Shown: piece by piece, positions 17,801 through 23,880 of the stretch
Numbering within the stretch: the first letter of the stretch is position 1
How the letters are laid out: each line of letters opens with the position of its first letter
Assembly (NCBI GenBank): GCA_964545715.1
Contig: CAZJHX010000077.1
Location: 1 to 50,390, forward strand
Source: CAZJHX01 sp964545715
GTDB taxonomy: Bacteria; Myxococcota_A; UBA9042; GCA-2863065
DNA: 50,390 nucleotides
Direction: 5' to 3'
The notes under the pieces: generated by a model
Database searches by the model: none
Seen by the model: only the letters and a program-made list of their open reading frames with translations
Told to the model about the DNA's origin: nothing
Position numbers and translations under genes: made by a program

Positions 17801-18253
17801 CACGACATAGTCGTACGGTCCCACGGTGTCCTGCTCCAGCACTTTGACGCCGTCATCGTCCGGATCCGCGCCACCCGCGCCGGCGTTGGGCGCGCCGTCG
17901 GACAGGAAGTCGCCGCCGCCGCCGTTGTACCAGCAGCCGTTGTTGTTGACCCACTGCACCTGGAACTGCGGCCTGGTACGCGACTCAAGCTGCTGAAAGA
18001 GCATGTCCGTGCCGACCTTCACGACCGTCGGCGCCTGCGGCAACGGAAGCACCCACGCAAACCGCTCAGCCGAGCCCTGGTAGAAGATCTGAATGTGCGC
18101 CTCGACCTCGCCGCCTTCAACGGCAAAGAGCACGCGCTCACCTGTCTGATCGATAGGTACCTGGCTGCAGAAGAAACCGCCACAGGCCTGGGCAGTCTGG
18201 GGAGCGGCCGCTGCCACCGCACCAAAAAGTACGGCCATCGCCAACCGTGTCAT
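14807..18253 (-). CDS. Double DUF2330 protein (two fused tandem copies)
   Basis: 1148 residues from ATG at 18253. Residues about 1-572 and 573-1148 are homologous, roughly two thirds identical by eye. Each begins with a signal-peptide-like stretch ending before ACGGFFC and continues through GERVLF, QIFYQG, ERFAWVLP and YMLGQ-RAVPIN blocks of DUF2330. Each ends with a Cys, a hydrophobic helix and basic residues resembling MYXO-CTERM sorting tails (RRRR at about 567-570; FVARTRED at the end). No stop separates the copies, so the first tail and second signal peptide are internal. Function of DUF2330 is unknown; surface or envelope location is inferred. Internal ATG (16504) or GTG codons could allow separate translation of copy two. 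Confidence 0.8.
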   Translation of the reverse strand: MTRLAMAVLFGAVAAAAPQTAQACGGFFCSQVPIDQTGERVLFAVEGGEVEAHIQIFYQGSAERFAWVLPLPQAPTVVKVGTDMLFQQLESRTRPQFQVQWVNNNGCWYNGGGGDFLSDGAPNAGAGGADPDDDGVKVLEQDTVGPYDYVVLEGTSATSGEALFEWLNDNGFDQPPIAKDHISTYVAEQHKFVAIKLTSDADVGDIQPLVLRFPFPGSCVPLRLTSIAAQENMDVWVYMLGQQRAVPINFFHVEINEKLIDWVSWGSNYKEIASDAVDTAAGRGFLTEYAGDTNDMKSLLWKPGIYDTAPLLELDKPWDFVDTMLALNFPRTPQMQQIIRTHIPKPDSLKDTTDQQFYNNLDNFKSQLSELEFDPAAMVADIETKIFEPLKDANELFNKHRYMTRMYTIISPEEMLRDPIFLFNGDLPNVSNVHRATGKAVCKPGSSYEAEKVIITLADGTELKYDVPEQWGPAVLEDADSVGGAAASVERMFTSGEPEVIAAEDINDVDKEFDSITLGLVTEPTVQPNVPPKGGSSPSAGGCTAGSTGSYGGVALLIIIALGAFGLRRRRSGLAAAVVTVATMTAAVPTAEACGGFFCNNVPIVQKGERVLFGVDNGEVTTHVQIFYQGAAERFAWVLPIPAEPTHVSVGTDTLFTQLGNLTRPRFNTQWVQNNKCWFYGWGYESEFANRAGAPTADSDGEKQGVEVLQEASVGPYDYVVIKGTTTDSGDAVFEWLAENGYEQPDLAKDLVTTYVAENHLFVAVKLQNESDVGDIQPITLKYPFEGGCVPLRLTSIAATEDMDIWVYMLGQHRAVPINYFHVEVNEKKIDWVRGGNNYKELAKDAVDTAAGRGFMTEYAGDTNGMKGLLWKPGVYNTEVLLEKTKPWEFVDELLTQNFPRTAQMQNLIRKHIPKPESLKDTPDQSFYNGLASYKTELLKQPFDAEAFVADIEAKVFAPLMEANALFDQFRYMTRMYTIISPNEMLRDPIFLYNPDLPNVSNVHNAVGKATCKPGSNNQVESIEITLENGETLNYEGPFDYQSPLKIVGGEDALGGSASKVERMYTSGAPEVVAASDVNDVDKEFDSITVGLVVEDNPRNPRPRTSTNSAGAPSAGCTVSGVALPITGFALLIIMALGILFVARTRED

Positions 18254-18280
18254 GTCCTCGCTCCTCGAACCGCCAAGGAC

Positions 18281-18309
18281 ACCATAGGAATCGAAGTTGA
18301 CAGATGCAA
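18281..18309 (-). promoter_or_regulatory. Candidate sigma-70 promoter for the double DUF2330 gene
   Basis: On the minus strand TTGCAT (4 of 6 to TTGACA) and TATGGT (4 of 6 to TATAAT) are separated by exactly 17 bp, with the -10 element about 28 bp upstream of the ATG at 18253. A TTGACA on the plus strand (18297-18302) overlaps this region and could serve the divergent protease, but no good -10 follows it. Confidence 0.4.
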
Positions 18310-18368
18310 GCTATTTTTACAGATTGTCCAAAGTTTTTACTGACACAGGTCCACGTGCGTTTTTTTTT

Positions 18369-18385
18369 GGAGGCTGTTAGCCTCC
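18369..18385 (+). promoter_or_regulatory. Leader hairpin containing a Shine-Dalgarno-like GGAGG
   Basis: GGAGGCT-GTT-AGCCTCC forms a perfect 7-bp stem with a three-base loop, six bases before the protease ATG at 18392 and directly after a T8 run. The only strong ribosome-binding sequence (GGAGG) is inside the left arm and too far from the ATG unless the RNA refolds. It could limit translation. It is not a terminator for either strand, because the T-run precedes it on the plus strand and becomes an A-run on the minus strand. Confidence 0.4.
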
Positions 18386-18391
18386 CCGGCG

Positions 18392-21238
18392 ATGAAAAAA
18401 CACAGCCTTTTTATTGGGTTGGCTGCAGCACTGGTCCTCAGTGGCTGCGCGATTGCGCTTGCGGTGCCGCCGGCAGAAGACGGCGCCGGCTTCTGGCGCA
18501 TTCTGGACACGCGGCAGGTAGGTGCCGAGGCGTTTATCAAGGCGCACCCCACGTGGGACGGGCGCGGTGCGGTCATCGCGGTCCTGGACACCGGCGTGGA
18601 CATGAATGTCGCCGGGCTGCGTAAAACCTCCGCCGGCAAGGTCAAAGTCATCGACGCGCGCGACTTCTCAGGCGAGGGCGACGTGACCTTGTCGCCGGCC
18701 AAGATCACGACGATCGACGGCGTGCGCTACCTCTCCACCGACGAGGGCAAGGTCCGCGGCTTCGACAAGCTGCCGATCAAGCCCCAAAGCGACGAGGAGT
18801 GGGTCGTCGGCTTTCTGTTCGAGAAGCGCTTTCAAAACGGCGACGTACCCGACCTCAATCGCAACGGCAACACCAACGACCGCTTTGCCGTCGCCACTGT
18901 CATGACCGAAGACACCGTCGTCGCCTATGTGGATCTGGACGGCGACAACAACCTGGAGGGCTGCAAGCCGATCCACAGCTACGGCGTCAAGCAGGAGACG
19001 TTCACCTTTCACCTGCCCGACCCGGCCAACCAGCGCCCGCCGGTCACCTTTGCGTTATTCGTCTCGGAGGACGGCGCCGAGGTCAGCTTTCACTACGACG
19101 ACGGCGGCCACGGCACCCACGTCGCGGGCATCGCCGCCGGTCACTCGCTCATGGGGCGCAAGGGCTTTGACGGCATTGCGCCCGGCGCCCAGGTCATGTC
19201 CTTGAAGATCGGCGACAACACGCTGGCGGGCGGCGCCACCACGACCGACTCCATGCATCGCGCCATCGAATACGCGGGCGAGTGGAGCAAGACTCACGAC
19301 ACCCCGGTGATCATCAACCTGAGCTACGGCATCGGCTCGGAGATCGAGGGCGAGAGCGACATCGACGCCGCGCTGGATGCGGCGCTCGAGAAGTACCCCC
19401 TGCTAAACGCGGCCGTGTCCGCCGGCAACGAGGGCCCGGGCCTGTCCACCGTGGGCACGCCTGCCGCATCGCACCTGGCCACGTCGGTTGCGGCGATGCT
19501 TCCCAAGGCCACCGCGGAGGCGCTGTTCGGGTCCCGACTCAAGCGCCACAAGGTGTTCGGCTTCTCATCGCGCGGCGGTGAGCTGGCCAAACCGGACGTC
19601 CTGGCGCCCGGCATCGCGTCCTCCTCCACGCCGGCGTTCGACACGGGCGACATCAAAGGGGGCACGTCCATGGCGGCCCCTGAGATCGCCGGCGTTTACG
19701 CGCTGCTGGCCAGCGCCGCTCGCGCTACCAAAACGCGCTTTACAGGCGGCACCATGAAGCGGGCCCTGCTGCACAGCGCACGACCGATCGCAGGCTACAT
19801 GCCCATCGAGCAAGGCGCCGGCGTCCCGGACGTGCAGCGCGCCTTCGAGGCGGTGCGCAAGCTCTCGAAACACACCGAGCCGTTCCAGGTCGTCGGCTAC
19901 CGCGTCCGCACCCAGGTGCCGACCAGCAGCAGCGACGAAGGCCCCGCCGGCTACTGGCGCACTGGCACGTATCTGCCGCCCGACACGTCCGGCCAGCGGT
20001 TCTCCATCGAGGCCGTTCGGCCCGAGGGCACCACCGCCAACGATCGCGCCGGCTTCCAGACCATGCTGCGCTTCAAATCCGACACCTCCTGGCTGTCGGT
20101 GGACCGCAAGGTGGGCCGCCTGCTGGGCGACGACGGGCTGTCCGTCACCGTCAACTACGCCGACAAACAGCTCGCCAAGCCCGGCGTCTATGCGGGCCGC
20201 GTGCTGGTCACGCCTGACGACGGCGCCGGCATCCCCGCAACCGGGCTGTGGAGCACGGTCGTCGTTCCTCACACATTCGGCATCGCCAACAGCTACGGTC
20301 TGGACGTGCAGGACTCGCTGGAGCCCTGTGACGTGAAGCGCTACCCGATCCTGGTGCCGCCCGGCGCCAGCCGGATGACCGTGAGCATGGAGACGCCGCA
20401 GGACAAGTGGGGCTCGACCACGCTGTACGTCTATGATCCCGCCGGACGCCCCTGGCAGGCCAACCGCCATCGCGCGTCCAGCGAGCGCAACAGCTCCGCG
20501 CTGGCCACTGTCGACAGCCGCGACCTGACCCCCGGGATCTGGGAGGTCATCGCGTACAGCTCCTTTCGCAACAAGAAGCCCAGCCACTACAAGGTGTCCG
20601 TACGCTTCCGCGGCTTCGACGCGCGACCGATCACGCGCTACAAAACCGAGCCCGGCAAGCAGCCCACCGGCCGCTTCAGCGTCACCAACCGCTATGACAC
20701 CCGCTTCCGGGGCGCCGTCTCCGGCAGCGTCTTCGGCTATCACCGCCGGCACACCGTGGAGGTCACGGGCGACACCCACCTGGACGTGTACGAGATGAAC
20801 GACGAGATCCAGCGCGTCAAGCTGGTCCTGCGCCTGGACGCTCGCACCTACAACCGCTTCACCGACGTCGCGGTCACCGTCATGGACGAAGAGGACAACG
20901 CGCTGGTCAAGGACGGCTTCGTCAACGGCGTCGTGCGCCTGACGATTCCAAAGCCGAAGAACGGCCGATACACGCTGCAAATCAAAGGCGCTATGACCCG
21001 GTTCAAGGACAAGCCCTGGAAGGTGGCTATAGAAGAGACCTATGTGTGGTCAAAGCCGGTGGGAGCCATCGTCGACAGCGACGTGGTTTTGTACCCCAAC
21101 GTGCGGCAACCACTGACGTTTTACCTGGATAAGGCGTTGCCGAAGGCCCCCAAGGGCTTTGTCAACTACGGCGAGCTGAGATTCAAAGACTCAAAGACCT
21201 CCGAGGTTTGGTTGACCCTCCCCATGCGTTTGAAGTAG
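18392..21238 (+). CDS. Subtilisin-like serine protease lipoprotein, tripeptidyl-peptidase-II-like
   Basis: 948 residues. Signal peptide with lipobox LSGC (Cys19). The S8 triad is complete: Asp66 (VLDTG), His243 (HGTHVAG) and Ser426 (GTSMAAP). The 177-residue gap between Asp and His is far longer than in ordinary subtilisins and matches the layout of tripeptidyl-peptidase II (Asp44, His264, Ser449 in the human enzyme). About 500 residues of beta-rich C-terminal region follow the catalytic domain, again as in TPP II. Being a lipoprotein, it would act in the periplasm or at the surface, trimming peptides, unlike cytosolic eukaryotic TPP II. It is followed by a hairpin (21242-21267) and the nickel SOD gene. 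Confidence 0.87.
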   Translation: MKKHSLFIGLAAALVLSGCAIALAVPPAEDGAGFWRILDTRQVGAEAFIKAHPTWDGRGAVIAVLDTGVDMNVAGLRKTSAGKVKVIDARDFSGEGDVTLSPAKITTIDGVRYLSTDEGKVRGFDKLPIKPQSDEEWVVGFLFEKRFQNGDVPDLNRNGNTNDRFAVATVMTEDTVVAYVDLDGDNNLEGCKPIHSYGVKQETFTFHLPDPANQRPPVTFALFVSEDGAEVSFHYDDGGHGTHVAGIAAGHSLMGRKGFDGIAPGAQVMSLKIGDNTLAGGATTTDSMHRAIEYAGEWSKTHDTPVIINLSYGIGSEIEGESDIDAALDAALEKYPLLNAAVSAGNEGPGLSTVGTPAASHLATSVAAMLPKATAEALFGSRLKRHKVFGFSSRGGELAKPDVLAPGIASSSTPAFDTGDIKGGTSMAAPEIAGVYALLASAARATKTRFTGGTMKRALLHSARPIAGYMPIEQGAGVPDVQRAFEAVRKLSKHTEPFQVVGYRVRTQVPTSSSDEGPAGYWRTGTYLPPDTSGQRFSIEAVRPEGTTANDRAGFQTMLRFKSDTSWLSVDRKVGRLLGDDGLSVTVNYADKQLAKPGVYAGRVLVTPDDGAGIPATGLWSTVVVPHTFGIANSYGLDVQDSLEPCDVKRYPILVPPGASRMTVSMETPQDKWGSTTLYVYDPAGRPWQANRHRASSERNSSALATVDSRDLTPGIWEVIAYSSFRNKKPSHYKVSVRFRGFDARPITRYKTEPGKQPTGRFSVTNRYDTRFRGAVSGSVFGYHRRHTVEVTGDTHLDVYEMNDEIQRVKLVLRLDARTYNRFTDVAVTVMDEEDNALVKDGFVNGVVRLTIPKPKNGRYTLQIKGAMTRFKDKPWKVAIEETYVWSKPVGAIVDSDVVLYPNVRQPLTFYLDKALPKAPKGFVNYGELRFKDSKTSEVWLTLPMRLK

Positions 21239-21241
21239 GAC

Positions 21242-21267
21242 AAAGCGGACCAAACCAGTCCGCTTTT
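21242..21267 (+). terminator. Intrinsic-terminator-like hairpin between the protease and sodN
   Basis: AAAGCGGAC, loop CAAACCA, GTCCGCTTT: nine paired bases ending in a short T-tract (CTTTT). It lies only 24 bp before the sodN ATG, leaving no room for a complete promoter after it. It may end the protease transcript partially or act as an attenuator or mRNA-stabilising leader element for sodN. Confidence 0.55.
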
Positions 21268-21291
21268 CGAGAGAAAGGACAAGGAGAACTG

Positions 21292-21738
21292 ATGAACAAC
21301 TCGAAGCTGCCCATCGCCGAGGCGCACTGCGACGGCCCGTGCGGCGTTTACGACCCCTCTTCCGCGCGCATCGCCGGCGAGGCTGCCCTGTCGATGACCA
21401 AGAAGCTGCTGGCCCTGCAGGTGCCCGACACCAGCGACACCGCAGCGTTTGCGGCATACAACAACACCTTCTCGCGCTTCGTCGCGATCAAGGAAGAGCA
21501 GACGCACCTGTGCAAGTCGGAGCTGCTGGTCCTGTGGACGGACTACTTCAAGCCGCACCACCTGGACGCGCACCCCAACCTCCACGACACGTTCTGGAAG
21601 GCGGCCAAGCTCTGCTCGTCGGTCAAGGTCGAGCTCAGCCTGGAGCACGCTCAGGAGCTGATGCAGACGATCGAGAACATCCACAACATCTTCTGGTCCA
21701 CCAAGGGCCGCGAAGTCGCCTGGTACACCGCAAGCTGA
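21292..21738 (+). CDS. sodN: Nickel superoxide dismutase precursor
   Basis: 148 residues from ATG at 21292, preceded by AAGGAG at good spacing. Residues 12-22, HCDGPCGVYDP, are the nickel hook (mature His1, Cys2, Pro5, Cys6, Tyr9) that defines this family. An 11-residue propeptide (ending AEA) precedes the His and must be cleaved so that the His1 amino group can bind nickel. The rest is the expected four-helix bundle. It dismutates superoxide to oxygen and peroxide, usually in the cytoplasm as a hexamer. The next gene encodes the processing protease and the one after a nickel transporter, a standard sodN context. Confidence 0.96.
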   Translation: MNNSKLPIAEAHCDGPCGVYDPSSARIAGEAALSMTKKLLALQVPDTSDTAAFAAYNNTFSRFVAIKEEQTHLCKSELLVLWTDYFKPHHLDAHPNLHDTFWKAAKLCSSVKVELSLEHAQELMQTIENIHNIFWSTKGREVAWYTAS

Positions 21739-22046
21739 ACCAGGATGTCCCGGAGCTGTTTCGCATCGCCGGCCACAGCATGACCCCGACCTTTCTGGAC
21801 GGGGACGTCGTGCGGGTGGATGCGGGACGGTACCTGAAGACGCCCGTCGCGGCCGGTGACGTCGTGCTGGCTGCGCACCCCTACAAGCGGGATGTGCGCA
21901 TCGTAAAGCGCGTCGATCACGTGACCGAAGACGGGCGGGTGTTTCTGCTGGGCGACAATCCGTCCGAGAGCACCGACAGCCGCATGTTCGGAGCCCTGCG
22001 CACCGAGCGGATCCTCGGGCCCGTGGCCCGGGCGGCGACCTCATGA
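21735..22046 (+). CDS. sodX: Nickel-type SOD maturation protease (signal-peptidase S26-like)
   Basis: 103 residues if translation starts at CTG 21735, which overlaps the sodN stop as CTGA. The catalytic Ser is in GHSMTPTF and the general-base Lys in RIVKRV. GDNPSES...DSR is the typical C-terminal S26 box. It would remove the SodN propeptide before the His-Cys hook. In this frame there is no ATG, GTG or TTG between the middle of sodN and the catalytic Ser, so the start is non-canonical or produced by coupling. The downstream ATG (21780) would delete the active site. It ends in ATGA overlap with the nickel transporter gene. Confidence 0.85.
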   Translation: MNQDVPELFRIAGHSMTPTFLDGDVVRVDAGRYLKTPVAAGDVVLAAHPYKRDVRIVKRVDHVTEDGRVFLLGDNPSESTDSRMFGALRTERILGPVARAATS

Positions 22047-22765
22047 CCGACCCGGCCATCTGGCTGCTGCTGACCACCGCGGCCTCCATCGCGCTGCTGC
22101 ATACCGTGATCGGCGTGGACCACTATCTGCCTTTTGTCGTGATCGGCAAAGCGCGGGGCTGGTCGTTTCGCAAGGTCATGGGCATCACCGCCCTGTGCGG
22201 CGTCGGGCACGTCGTCGGCTCTGTATTGCTGGGCTTCATCGGCATCGGGATGGGCGTCGCGCTCGACAGCCTTGAGCTGGTCGAGGGCATGCGCGGCTCG
22301 ATCGCCGCCTGGGGGCTCATCGCCTTCGGGCTGGTGTACGCCGCCTGGTCCGCCGTACGAGCAGCCCGCGGCAAGAGCCACAGCCACATGCACGCCCATC
22401 AAGACGGCATCGCGCATGTGCATCATCACGACCATCACGACGAGCACGCGCACGCTCACGCAGAGGGCAAGACGGCCGGCATTCAGCTGACCGGCTGGAC
22501 GCTCTTTGTCCTGTTCGTGTTCGGTCCCTGCGAGGCGCTCATCCCGCTGGTGATGGTGCCCGCCTGGGACCACAGCTGGCTCGTGGTGGCGGCCGTCACC
22601 GGCGTCTTTGCCGCCGTCACCATCCTCACGATGCTGACGATGGTCGCCATCGGCACGGCAGGCCTGCGGTTCGCGTCATTGAAGGCGCTCTCCAAGCACG
22701 CCAACACCTTCGCCGGGCTGGCCATCGCCGCCAGCGGCTTGGCCATCCAGCTGCTCGGCATCTAA
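22043..22765 (+). CDS. Nickel transporter-like membrane protein of the sodN operon
   Basis: 240 residues with six hydrophobic segments. TM1 carries HTVIGVDH, similar to the His/Asp metal motif of nickel/cobalt transporters (NicO/HupE/UreH-like). A cytoplasmic or periplasmic loop at about residues 112-145 is extremely histidine-rich (HSHMHAH, HVHHHDHHDEHAHAHAE), typical for nickel or cobalt handling. Given its place directly after sodN-sodX with ATGA overlap, nickel supply for SodN is the likely job; whether it imports or exports cannot be decided from sequence. It overlaps rdgB by one base (TAATG). Confidence 0.83.
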   Translation: MTDPAIWLLLTTAASIALLHTVIGVDHYLPFVVIGKARGWSFRKVMGITALCGVGHVVGSVLLGFIGIGMGVALDSLELVEGMRGSIAAWGLIAFGLVYAAWSAVRAARGKSHSHMHAHQDGIAHVHHHDHHDEHAHAHAEGKTAGIQLTGWTLFVLFVFGPCEALIPLVMVPAWDHSWLVVAAVTGVFAAVTILTMLTMVAIGTAGLRFASLKALSKHANTFAGLAIAASGLAIQLLGI

Positions 22766-23415
22766 TGCGACGCATCGTCTTCGCAACCAGAAACCGTCAC
22801 AAGATCAAAGAGTTTCAAGAGCTGATCGCCCCGGTGGGGTTTGAGGCCACTCGCTTGACCGACCTGGCTCCCGGCGCGCCCGACGTGGACGAGACGGGCA
22901 GCACCTTTCTTGAAAACGCGGTTCTCAAAGCCGACGCGGCCTATGCGCTGACGGGGCTGCCGTCCATGGCGGACGACTCCGGCATCTGCGTGGACCACCT
23001 GAACGGCGCGCCGGGCATCTTCAGCGCGCGCTGGGCCGGCGGTAGTGGGTCGGATAGAGACGAGGCCAACAACGACCGGCTCCTCAGTGAGCTGGCTGGC
23101 ACCGAAAATCGCGGAGCCCACTACTACTGCGCGCTGGCGCTGGTGTGCTCACCGGACTTTCTCACGCAGCCCTATCCATCGCAGGCCACCTTGCGCGAGG
23201 ACGGCACGCTGTTGTTGAGCACCGCGGGCACCGTCAACGGCACGATCACCCGCACGCGGTCGGGCAGCGGCGGCTTCGGCTACGATCCGCTCTTCTTCGT
23301 GGATGAGGTCGGGTGCACCTTCGCGGAGATCCCAGCCGAGCAAAAGCATGCCCTAAGCCATCGCGGCAAGGCGTTTCGCGAGCTTGTCAGTCTCTTAGAA
23401 AAGCACGCGGGTTAG
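22765..23415 (+). CDS. rdgB: Non-canonical purine NTP pyrophosphatase (RdgB/HAM1)
   Basis: 216 residues, slightly longer than the usual 195-200. The start FATRNRHKIKEF matches the SxNxxKxxE substrate-binding motif, MADDSGICVD holds the catalytic Asp pair, and the C-terminal part has SGGFGYDPLFF followed by LSHRGKA. It hydrolyses dITP, dXTP and ITP to monophosphates in the cytoplasm, keeping them out of DNA. It is last in the sodN chain; the connection to superoxide defence (sanitising damaged nucleotides) is plausible but only positional. Confidence 0.95.
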   Translation: MRRIVFATRNRHKIKEFQELIAPVGFEATRLTDLAPGAPDVDETGSTFLENAVLKADAAYALTGLPSMADDSGICVDHLNGAPGIFSARWAGGSGSDRDEANNDRLLSELAGTENRGAHYYCALALVCSPDFLTQPYPSQATLREDGTLLLSTAGTVNGTITRTRSGSGGFGYDPLFFVDEVGCTFAEIPAEQKHALSHRGKAFRELVSLLEKHAG

Positions 23416-23428
23416 CCCCGCTCGGCAG

Positions 23429-23857
23429 CTACCAGGCGTCCTTGCCGGTCGCCAGATGGTCCAACAGCTCGCGAAAGCCGCCGGCGATCCGCACGGCATC
23501 CTGCACCGGATACCCGCGGATGTGGCGCTTGCCGATGGCCACTTTGTAGATCGCGCCCTTGTCACCACCCCAGTCACCCTCGGTGTCACAGACCAGGATG
23601 GTGCCGGACTCGTCCTGCGCAAACGGCACGGCCTCCAGCTCAGTCGTCACCCCTGACAGCGCCCATTGGGCCATCTCCTGCGCCGACGCCATGTGGATGG
23701 CGCGGGTGGGGCCACGGAGCATGCCACCGTCCGTGACGCGCAGAAACTCCTCCAGATCCTCCGGTACAGCGTGCCCCAGAGCGACCTCGAGCTCCGCGAT
23801 GTCTTCGTCGTCGCACCCGTACTCGACGATGTCGATCAAGTTCGGATGCGCATCCAT
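23429..23857 (-). CDS. SMI1/KNR4 (SUKH) family protein
   Basis: 142 residues from ATG 23857 (GTG 23860 is an alternative). Upstream in-frame sequence overlaps the previous gene and is unlikely to be translated. The pattern LEVALGHAVPEDLEEFLRVTDGG is the SUKH hallmark (helix, then a strand ending in DGG). Later VCDTEGDWG and the FRELLDHL helix complete the fold. SUKH proteins often serve as immunity proteins against secreted toxins or as general protein-interaction modules. No toxin gene is adjacent, so the role is open. It begins about 23 bp after the stop of the AgmX-type lipoprotein and is likely co-transcribed with it. Confidence 0.8.
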   Translation of the reverse strand: MDAHPNLIDIVEYGCDDEDIAELEVALGHAVPEDLEEFLRVTDGGMLRGPTRAIHMASAQEMAQWALSGVTTELEAVPFAQDESGTILVCDTEGDWGGDKGAIYKVAIGKRHIRGYPVQDAVRIAGGFRELLDHLATGKDAW

Positions 23858-23880
23858 CACATCGGTGAGCGGCGAGCGGG

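Noticed and set aside
18361..18385. T8 run with adjacent hairpin as an intrinsic terminator.
   Set aside because: The T-run precedes the stem on the plus strand and becomes an A-run after the stem on the minus strand, so it fits neither direction.
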